From a bacterium (GTDB taxonomy: Bacteria > SZUA-79 > Acidulodesulfobacterales > Acidulodesulfobacteraceae), in NCBI GenBank assembly GCA_021812245.1, contig JAKAOK010000001.1:124001-188000 (forward strand): a stretch of DNA of 64,000 nucleotides. The letters are read 5' to 3'. This document shows, piece after piece, positions 58,007 through 64,000 of the stretch (its first letter is position 1; every line of letters starts with the position of its first letter). The translations under genes were made by a program, and so were the position numbers. The notes beneath the pieces are model-generated. The model did not search any database and was not told the origin of the DNA. It was given only the letters and a program-made list of their open reading frames with translations.

Positions 58007-59164
58007 TTAGGGTATTTTATTTAACAAATCCAGATAAAATGAGACAGTTTCGGAACTGATTATTTTTGCGTCAAACTTTTTAATAACTTCATTATAGCAA
58101 TTTGAACCTAGCTTTTCAATTAACTCCGGTTTATCTATCAAAAAAATGATTTTATCGGCAAGCTCGGCAAAATCCCCTGTCTTAAATAAAAGCCCTGTTT
58201 CGTTATTAACAATTATTTCGGGAATTCCTCCGACGTCAGATGCTATTACGGCTTTCTTCAGAGCGCAGGATTCTATAATAATGCTTCCCATCCCCTCAAG
58301 ACCCGACGGGACTATTATTAAATCAGATGCGGCTATAAATTTTTTAATGTTATCTTTAAAGCCGCTTATAATAAAATAGTCTTTAAGTCCTTTTCCGTCT
58401 ATTAAATCTACAATTTGGCCGTAAAGTTCGCCTTCCCCTATGATAACGAATTTTAAATCGTTTCTTTTTTTTACTATAAGTTCCGCCGCTTTTATTAATA
58501 TTTCGTGACCTTTCTCTCCCGACAATCTTCCTATGAGGGAAATCATTTTTTCACTAGGCTTAATGCCGAGTTCTTTTCTCATTTCGGCCTTTTCCGATTC
58601 ATAAAAAGATACTTCTTTTTCATCGCCGCTATCAAATCCGCTATATATCCTCGGACTGTAAATGGTTTTAATTTTTTGCGGGTTTATTTTAATATCTTTT
58701 ACTAAACTTTTTTTAATAAAATCGGATATAACTATAAATCCATCCGTTAAAAACCTGTATATTAAAAATCCTTTCAAAAAATCGACTTTATACGCGACGT
58801 GCCGCGTTAGAACCTTAACTATCTTTTTTTTAAAAATTGAAACTGCGGCGATTCCCCCTAAATAATGGTCTAAAGACGAGTGAAAATTTACTAAGCCTAT
58901 ATCGCGGCGCTTTAAAAAACGCCTTATTTTGAATACGGCAAAAATATCGAGAAAATTCGTCATTCTGACGGAAAAATTAGAAATATCGAATTTATCCAAT
59001 TCCGCCTTTAGTCTTTCGTTATTATTATGAATAACGCATATATTAAAGTCTTCGCTATAATATTTTTTCATAAACCTGAGCAGTATAACAATGTCGTTTT
59101 GCGCTCCGCCGAAGCCTTTAAAGCCGTCTATATGAAGTATATTAAATTTATTTTTTTTATTCAT
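58007..59164 (-). CDS. Glycosyltransferase family 4
   Basis: A 385-residue GT-B glycosyltransferase. The N-terminal acceptor domain has GFGGAQNDIVILLRF at about 17-31. The C-terminal donor domain has LIGRLSGEKGHEILIKAAE (about 207-225) and SGLEGMGSIIIESCALKKAVIASDVGGIPEII (about 287-318), the EX7E-containing block. It probably adds a sugar to lipopolysaccharide or another surface glycan. Donor and acceptor cannot be told. Separated from the TPR gene by 45 bases. Confidence 0.9.
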   Translation of the reverse strand: MNKKNKFNILHIDGFKGFGGAQNDIVILLRFMKKYYSEDFNICVIHNNNERLKAELDKFDISNFSVRMTNFLDIFAVFKIRRFLKRRDIGLVNFHSSLDHYLGGIAAVSIFKKKIVKVLTRHVAYKVDFLKGFLIYRFLTDGFIVISDFIKKSLVKDIKINPQKIKTIYSPRIYSGFDSGDEKEVSFYESEKAEMRKELGIKPSEKMISLIGRLSGEKGHEILIKAAELIVKKRNDLKFVIIGEGELYGQIVDLIDGKGLKDYFIISGFKDNIKKFIAASDLIIVPSGLEGMGSIIIESCALKKAVIASDVGGIPEIIVNNETGLLFKTGDFAELADKIIFLIDKPELIEKLGSNCYNEVIKKFDAKIISSETVSFYLDLLNKIP

Positions 59165-59224
59165 AGGAATTATATTATAATACTATATTATATTTATTTA
59201 AAACAATTTGGGATATAAAAACCT

Positions 59225-59866
59225 ATGGCAAATGTTATTATAATTTTTTTTAAGGACATATTTCTCGCTTTAATTCCGCTGTTTGTCGCTATAGATATAT
59301 TCGGCGTGCTCCCTATATATTTAGACTTCGTAAAAGATACCAACCTCAAAGACGAAAAACAGATAAGAAAAAACTCTTTAATTACCGCCTTTAGCGTCGG
59401 AGTCGGCTTTCTTCTGCTTGGCAAATCCCTTTTTGACGTTATGGGTATTTCGATATATGATTTTGAAATGGCGGGCGGCATACTTTTACTTATAATATCT
59501 ATAAATAATCTGCTCTCCGAAAAACCCAAACTTTACGCATCCGCAGATAAGGCGGATTTAGGAGTAGTACCTATAGGCGTACCGTTGATAGTCGGTCCGG
59601 GAGTTTTAACTACACTTTTAATAATTACCGGCATATACGGATATTTAGTCGTCACGGTTGCATTCATTATAAATCTTTTGATAGTTTATATTGTTTTAAA
59701 AAATACAAGGCTTATTTTAAAATATCTCGGGAAAACAGGTTCCAACGCCGCAGGCAAACTTGCGGCGCTTTTGCTTGCCGCATACGCGGTAATGATGATG
59801 AGGGTGGGAATTATAAATACGGCATCTGTTTATATAAAAAGCATTATAGCCCATACTGCCCATTAA
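59225..59866 (+). CDS. MarC-family integral membrane protein
   Basis: A 213-residue inner-membrane protein with about six helices. FFKDIFLALIPLFVAIDIFGVLPIYL at the start and GVVPIGVPLIVGPGVLTTLLI near 120 are MarC/YhgN signatures. Members were once tied to antibiotic resistance but the role is unclear. It runs into ychF tail to tail, sharing 4 bases at 59863-59866. Confidence 0.92.
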   Translation: MANVIIIFFKDIFLALIPLFVAIDIFGVLPIYLDFVKDTNLKDEKQIRKNSLITAFSVGVGFLLLGKSLFDVMGISIYDFEMAGGILLLIISINNLLSEKPKLYASADKADLGVVPIGVPLIVGPGVLTTLLIITGIYGYLVVTVAFIINLLIVYIVLKNTRLILKYLGKTGSNAAGKLAALLLAAYAVMMMRVGIINTASVYIKSIIAHTAH

Positions 59867-60963
59867 ACATTAAATCTGAAATGCATTATATCGCCGTCTT
59901 TGACTATATAGTCTTTTCCCTCGAGCCTTAGAAGCCCCATTTTTGCGGCATTAGCTTCCGAACCGGCTTTAATAAAATCGTCATACGAAATAACTTCAGC
60001 CCTTATAAAACCTTTTTCGAAATCAGTATGAATAGTTCCGGCGGCTTGAGGCGCTTTCCAGCCGTTTTTTATCTCCCATGCCCTGACCTCCTGTTTGCCG
60101 ACGGTAAAAAACGAAATTAAACCTAAAAGCCTGAAGCTGACGGATGCGACGAAATCCAAAGCGGAAGACTCCAGTCCGTAGTCTTTAAGAAAAACATCCC
60201 TGTCTTCCTCTCCTAAAGTGGATAGTTCTTCTTCTAATTTTGCGCACAATCTTATAACCGGTATATTTTTAGGCGCGGCTATACTCATTATTTCTTTTAT
60301 ATCTTGATTGGAAAAATTTTCCGGCAGCATATCTTCATCGACGTTAAGAACATATACTACGGGTTTTGCCGATATTATGCCTAAGGATTTCAACAGGCTT
60401 TTTTCAGTTTCGTCGAATTCTTTTCCGATTATAGACCCTGTTTCGGAGAGCTGAACGTTGATTTTTTTCAAAAAATCGAGGTTTGACGCCGCCGATTTAT
60501 CTCCGCTTCTTGCTATTTTTTCAAGCTTCTGGAGATGTTTGGAAAGAATTTCTATATCGCTTAACGCAAGTTCGGTATTAATAATATCAAGGTCTCTTGC
60601 CGGATTTATCCCGCCTTCTACATGCACGACCGAGTTATCTTTAAATATCCTTATAACCTGTATGATTAAATCGACGTTCCTGATGTGGGAAAGAAATTTA
60701 TTGCCGAGACCTTCGCCTGTCGACGCCCCCTTTACTAATCCCGCAATATCGACGAATTCGACATATGTAGGGGTAAATTTATCAGGACTAAATATATCGC
60801 GCAGTTTTTCCAATCTTTTATCTTTTACCGGTTTTATGCCTATATTCGGTTCTATAGTGCAAAACGGATAATTGCTGGCTTCGGCTCCCCCCGACGTAAT
60901 AGCGTTAAATATGGTGGATTTACCCACATTGGGAAGACCTACTATACCGCATTTAAGTCCCAT
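59863..60963 (-). CDS. ychF: Obg-like ATPase/GTPase YchF
   Basis: A 366-residue P-loop NTPase of the OBG family (OLA1/YchF, ATP-preferring). G1 is GLPNVGKST (8-16), G3 DIAGLVKGAS, the NVDE of the changed G4 motif is seen as LNVDED, a coiled coil follows, and a C-terminal TGS domain is at about 280-364. It binds ribosomes and influences stress responses. It is the last of the prs-rplY-pth-ychF run, 13 bases after pth. Confidence 0.95.
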   Translation of the reverse strand: MGLKCGIVGLPNVGKSTIFNAITSGGAEASNYPFCTIEPNIGIKPVKDKRLEKLRDIFSPDKFTPTYVEFVDIAGLVKGASTGEGLGNKFLSHIRNVDLIIQVIRIFKDNSVVHVEGGINPARDLDIINTELALSDIEILSKHLQKLEKIARSGDKSAASNLDFLKKINVQLSETGSIIGKEFDETEKSLLKSLGIISAKPVVYVLNVDEDMLPENFSNQDIKEIMSIAAPKNIPVIRLCAKLEEELSTLGEEDRDVFLKDYGLESSALDFVASVSFRLLGLISFFTVGKQEVRAWEIKNGWKAPQAAGTIHTDFEKGFIRAEVISYDDFIKAGSEANAAKMGLLRLEGKDYIVKDGDIMHFRFNV

Positions 60964-60976
60964 ATTTGTTTATACC

Positions 60977-61594
60977 TTATCTTTGTTTGGACGCCCGGAT
61001 GCGATTATAGTTATTCATAGTTTTCGCAAGACCGTCCGTTATAATCAAGAATAAAATTTCATTTATTATTTTTAATATATCGGGCAATCTTTTAATTTCG
61101 TCTTTTGAAAAATTAGATAGGACATAATCTGCGCCGGTATTAAATTTAGTTCTTTCAGGGGAATTAATGCCTAATTTTATGCGTACAAAATCTTTGCTCT
61201 GAAGCGAATTTATAACGGAATTAACGCCGTTATGAGAACCACCGCTGCCGCCGAACTTAATTTTATAACTTCCAAAAGCAAGGTCGAGGTCATCGTGAAT
61301 TAAAATAATGTTTGAACCGGCTTCGTTTTCCCCGATTTTAAAAACACCGTTTTTGTTTAAGACATCTTTTACGGCTTTCCCGCTCAAATTCATAAAAGTA
61401 AGCGGTTTAATCAAGAATATACTTTTGTCCGATATAATTTTACCGGAAATCAAATAATTTTTTTTATTAATAAACGGCGGAAAATCATTTTCTTCGAAAA
61501 AATAGTCCACTACCGTAAAACCAAAATTGTGCCTGGAAAACCTGTATTCCTGTCCCGGATTTCCAAGACCAAAAATAAATATATCCTCGGGCAT
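60977..61594 (-). CDS. pth: Peptidyl-tRNA hydrolase
   Basis: A 205-residue Pth that recycles drop-off peptidyl-tRNA. FGLGNPGQEYRFSRHNFGF has the conserved N12 and catalytic H22, and ILIHDDLDLAFGSYKIK and GGSGGHNG-like GGSHNGVNSV follow. It lies 18 bases after the L25 gene. Confidence 0.95.
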   Translation of the reverse strand: MPEDIFIFGLGNPGQEYRFSRHNFGFTVVDYFFEENDFPPFINKKNYLISGKIISDKSIFLIKPLTFMNLSGKAVKDVLNKNGVFKIGENEAGSNIILIHDDLDLAFGSYKIKFGGSGGSHNGVNSVINSLQSKDFVRIKLGINSPERTKFNTGADYVLSNFSKDEIKRLPDILKIINEILFLIITDGLAKTMNNYNRIRASKQR

Positions 61595-61612
61595 TTTAAT
61601 AAAATAGAAGTT

Positions 61613-62260
61613 TTAACCCTTCTGAGAAGGCTGCGTTGGCCCAGCGGCAGGCGCTGCGGCGGCAGTTTCGCCTTCGGCGGCAGGCGCTGCGGCGGAAACT
61701 TCCTCAACCGTAGGCTCGGCGACGGTAACTATAGCCGCATCTTCTTCAGCCATTATTTCGATGTTTTCGCCTAAATTCAAATCTCTGACATGTATAATAT
61801 CTCCGATTTTAAGCGCTGAAACATCGATATTTATAGTATCTATTATATCTTTAGGATAACCCTTTATGGCGATATGCCTCATTAGAGGTTCGAGGATTCC
61901 GCCGAGCTTGACTCCTTCAGACTTGCCGATAAAATGGACGGCCGCTTCTATTTCTATTTTCTCGTCCATAGATATTTCGTGCAAATCGATATGAATAATA
62001 TTATCGGTCACGGGGTCCTTCTGAATTTCTTTTATAACGACGGTTTTACCGTTTACATTGTCTTCTTTGCTTACTATGTTGATAAATGAAGATATAGAAT
62101 GTTTTGCAAATGTTTTAAGAAATTCTTTGTAGTTTAGCAAAATAACGAGCGAGCTCATTTTTTTCCCGTATAATACTCCGGGTATAATGCCCTGTTTCCT
62201 CAAGGTTTTAAGATTGTTTTCCTTATTTCTTGCCTCAACGTTCAAATTAATTATTTCCAA
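61613..62260 (-). CDS. rplY: Ribosomal protein L25 (CTC/TL5 form)
   Basis: A 215-residue L25 that binds 5S rRNA. It has an N-terminal L25 domain (about 5-95) and a C-terminal CTC beta domain (about 96-185). An Ala/Pro/Glu-rich tail follows (about 186-215), whose DNA is distinctly GC-rich and repetitive compared with its surroundings. Such tails are common in this family. ATG start with AGGAG before it. Confidence 0.94.
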   Translation of the reverse strand: MEIINLNVEARNKENNLKTLRKQGIIPGVLYGKKMSSLVILLNYKEFLKTFAKHSISSFINIVSKEDNVNGKTVVIKEIQKDPVTDNIIHIDLHEISMDEKIEIEAAVHFIGKSEGVKLGGILEPLMRHIAIKGYPKDIIDTINIDVSALKIGDIIHVRDLNLGENIEIMAEEDAAIVTVAEPTVEEVSAAAPAAEGETAAAAPAAGPTQPSQKG

Positions 62261-62300
62261 TGAAAATCTCCTTTTATTATTATTTTATTATATAAATTAT

Positions 62301-63248
62301 TTAAATAAAAAGCGAACTGACAGAATCCTCGTCATGAATCCTTTTAACCGCTTCTCCCAAAATATTCGCAACACTTAATATTTTAATCTTGCTTGACAGC
62401 CCCTGCCTGTTTTTCGGATTTATCGTATCGGTTATTATAAGTTCTTTTATAGGGGAATTACCTATTTTGCCCATTGCTTCCCCTGATAAAACTCCGTGCG
62501 TCGCCATTGCTATTACTTCTCTCGCGCCGCTGTTGGAAAGTGCTACGGCCCCCTGAGTAATAGTGCCGGCGGTATCTATCATATCGTCTAACATAATGGC
62601 TATTTTATTTTTAACGTCACCGATAACGTTCATTATTTCCGCAACATTTGCTTTAATCCTTCTTTTATCGATAATAGCAAGATTTGCCCCTAAATGTTTA
62701 GCGAACGACCTTGACCTTTCAACCGCTCCTGCATCGGGAGAAACCACGACGATATCTGCCGGTTCATAATTCTTTTCTTTTATATATTCAAGCAGTACCG
62801 GCGCCGCATATAAATGGTCAACCGGAATATTAAAAAACCCCTGTATCTGCCCGGCGTGCAAATCCATCGATAACACTCTATCCGCGCCTGCCGTAGTAAT
62901 AATATCCGCCACTAATTTTGCGGTTATAGGCACCCTCGATGCCGTTTTCCTGTCCTGTCTGGCATAGCCGTAATAAGGCATGACGGCGGTTATTCTGTTT
63001 GCCGATGCCCTTTTCATGGCATCTATCATTATCAGCAGTTCCATTAGATTTTTATCTACCGGGTTTGACGTTGACTGCATAAGAAAAATATCGCAACCCC
63101 TGACATTTTCGTTGATATTGATAAAAGTTTCCCCGTCGCTGAAATTATAAACCTCGGCGTCTCCCAAAGCTATGCCGAGATAATCGGCCATTTTTTCCGC
63201 CAGTTCTTTATTGGAATTGCCCGCAAATAATTTTAATTTATTAGTCAT
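62301..63248 (-). CDS. prs: Ribose-phosphate pyrophosphokinase
   Basis: A 315-residue PRPP synthetase. It has the N-terminal KLFAGNSNKELAEKMADYLG, the ATP loop RQDRKTASRVPITAKLVADII near 97-117, DLHAGQIQGFFNIPVDHL, the PRPP-binding IAIMLDDMIDTAGTI near 212-226 and a conserved C-terminus. It feeds nucleotide and amino acid synthesis. It lies upstream of rplY by 40 bases. Confidence 0.97.
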   Translation of the reverse strand: MTNKLKLFAGNSNKELAEKMADYLGIALGDAEVYNFSDGETFININENVRGCDIFLMQSTSNPVDKNLMELLIMIDAMKRASANRITAVMPYYGYARQDRKTASRVPITAKLVADIITTAGADRVLSMDLHAGQIQGFFNIPVDHLYAAPVLLEYIKEKNYEPADIVVVSPDAGAVERSRSFAKHLGANLAIIDKRRIKANVAEIMNVIGDVKNKIAIMLDDMIDTAGTITQGAVALSNSGAREVIAMATHGVLSGEAMGKIGNSPIKELIITDTINPKNRQGLSSKIKILSVANILGEAVKRIHDEDSVSSLFI

Positions 63249-63271
63249 ATTTGAAGTATTTTTCTGTTTTA

Positions 63272-63304
63272 GTTCTAAATTCTGCTTGGCTGGGGCGGGA
63301 GGAT
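63272..63304 (-). repeat. Duplicate of the tRNA-Gln 3' end and flank
   Basis: A 33-bp stretch (GTTCTAAATTCTGCTTGGCT through GGGAGGAT) is identical to 63377-63409. The second copy covers the last 18 bases of tRNA-Gln and 15 bases of its flank. The 72 bases between copies carry no gene. Confidence 0.85.
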
Positions 63305-63391
63305 GATTCGCTTCGCATTCGCTTCAGCTCATGATCGTCTACCGACCAGCATTATTATTTTAACTTTACTGCTTTCGTTCTAAATTCTGCT

Positions 63392-63466
63392 TGGCTGGGG
63401 CGGGAGGATTCGAACCTCCGAATGCAGGAATCAAAATCCTGTGACTTGCCGCTTGTCGACGCCCCA
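63392..63466 (-). tRNA. tRNA-Gln (anticodon TTG)
   Basis: Minus strand: TGGGGCG pairs with CGCCCCA, the D arm contains GACAAGCGGCAAGTC, the anticodon stem CAGGA/TCCTG holds TTTTGAT with TTG, the T arm is GGAGGTTCGAATCCTCC, and GCCA ends it. It stands between spoVG and prs, a position I associate with deltaproteobacteria-like genomes. Confidence 0.97.
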
Positions 63467-63503
63467 ATTTATATTTACAAACTAAAGACAAGGGGTTTTG
63501 TTT

Positions 63504-63767
63504 TTATTCCTGGCTGCTCAGAGCGGCTTCGTATGCCGCAAGGACAGCCGATTCTATCATATCCCTGGTTTCGTTATTTAAAGGGTGTGCCGTATCTTTA
63601 AACGTACCGTCCTTCCTTTTTTTACTCGGCATTGCGACAAACAACCCGTCTTTTCCGTTAATTATTTTGAGGTCCCTGACTACAAAACAGTTATCGAATG
63701 TAATAGTAACATAAGCTTTTAACTTCTCTTCATTTACAGGAAAAACGTTAACTTCCGTAACTTGCAT
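63504..63767 (-). CDS. spoVG: SpoVG-family regulatory protein
   Basis: An 87-residue SpoVG. It has VTEVNVFPVNEEKLKAYVTITFDNCFVVRDLKII at 3-36, GLFVAMPSKKRKDGTFKDTAHPL at 42-64 and an ISS-like alpha end. SpoVG binds DNA or RNA and occurs in many non-sporulating bacteria, so it does not imply sporulation. GGAGGG precedes the ATG. It follows ispE on the same strand. Confidence 0.95.
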   Translation of the reverse strand: MQVTEVNVFPVNEEKLKAYVTITFDNCFVVRDLKIINGKDGLFVAMPSKKRKDGTFKDTAHPLNNETRDMIESAVLAAYEAALSSQE

Positions 63768-63803
63768 AACAAAATCCCTCCAAAAAATAAATTGAGTAAT
63801 AGT

Positions 63804-64000
63804 TTATAAAGTTTCTGTCAAATAGCTCAAGTGTACCCTGTGATAAAAATGAGACGATTTTAAATTATTAAGATACGAGTTTGCGCCGATAAATGTTTTA
63901 AATGCTCCGAATATAGCGGAACCGCTTCCGGACAAAAGAGACAATTCAGCCCCGTTTAAAATTAATGATTCTTTAATTTCTTTGAGAACCGGATATTTTT
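63804..64000 (-). CDS. ispE: 4-diphosphocytidyl-2-C-methyl-D-erythritol kinase, C-terminal part
   Basis: Partial: the last 65 or so residues, running off the window end, with stop TAA at 63804-63806. The segment includes LSLLSGSGSAIFGAF, the third GHMP-kinase motif, and ends YHRVHLSYLTETL. IspE phosphorylates CDP-methylerythritol in the MEP isoprenoid pathway. The N-terminal ATP loop lies beyond 64000. Confidence 0.85.
   Translation of the reverse strand, partial: KYPVLKEIKESLILNGAELSLLSGSGSAIFGAFKTFIGANSYLNNLKSSHFYHRVHLSYLTETL

Noticed and set aside
61613-61710. GC-rich repetitive tract suggesting a simple-sequence insertion
   Set aside because: It is in frame and codes for the Ala/Pro/Glu-rich tail typical of CTC-form L25.
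63504-63767. SpoVG as evidence of sporulation
   Set aside because: SpoVG is widespread in non-sporulating bacteria and no other sporulation gene is present. The envelope genes are Gram-negative.

Overview
The window reads as a chromosome segment of a Gram-negative, probably anaerobic or microaerophilic bacterium of moderate-to-low GC. The outer-membrane evidence is a complete RND pump with a TolC-like lipoprotein, several lipobox proteins and a lytic transglycosylase. A flavodiiron protein and a rubrerythrin point to low-oxygen life. The order ispE - spoVG - tRNA-Gln - prs - rplY - pth - ychF is of a kind I associate with deltaproteobacterial/Desulfobacterota-like genomes. That placement is an inference and nothing in the window fixes a species. 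TTG starts, 4-nt stop/start overlaps and dense same-strand packing are common.

Layout. 1-9.9 kb: DNA glycosylase, sugar epimerase with a translationally coupled 18-codon Lys-rich mini-ORF, ilvE, mtnA, then the run uvrD-gatC-gatA-gatB with a hicB-hicA toxin-antitoxin pair attached to the end of gatB. 10-22.3 kb: cell-envelope and DNA maintenance genes (glmS, glmU, UbiB-like kinase, beta-propeller protein, ligA, lytic transglycosylase, dapF, BamE-like lipoprotein), with two clusters of CATTGCGAG palindromic repeats nearby. 22.6-30.4 kb: an unusual divergent pair of oligopeptide-type permeases and an RND efflux set whose outer-membrane gene has a palindromic operator inside its promoter. 30.4-35.1 kb: pstS-pstC-pstA-pstB-phoU, led by phased Pho-box-like heptamers. 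35.3-48.9 kb: alcohol dehydrogenase, chemoreceptor, a DUF2283 toxin-antitoxin-like pair, two tRNA-Arg genes, nitroreductase, panB, an acyl phosphotransferase, a Gln/Asn-rich small protein, rubrerythrin, a transglutaminase-fold protein lacking its catalytic residues, flavodiiron protein and hemW.

48.95-55.53 kb is the accessory region. It is an island inserted at the 3' end of tRNA-Ser(TGA) and bounded by 75-bp near-identical direct repeats. It carries, all on the + strand, a frameshifted XRE-type regulator, an N4/N6 DNA methyltransferase, a probable PD-(D/E)XK restriction endonuclease, a D12-class adenine methyltransferase and a 790-residue coiled-coil ABC-type ATPase. The ATPase has a zinc-hook-like CxxC and a C-terminal R-x3-E...H pattern resembling RloC/PrrC anticodon nucleases. 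The island is visibly richer in A+T, none of its genes has a Shine-Dalgarno sequence, and no integrase is visible. It is the best candidate for an undescribed system: a two-methyltransferase restriction module with a possible second-line RNA-targeting nuclease.

55.5-64 kb: ABC exporter with a TPR partner, glycosyltransferase, MarC, and the ychF-pth-rplY-prs-tRNA-Gln-spoVG-ispE block. The tRNA-Gln also has a duplicated 3' end, an apparent attachment-site scar.
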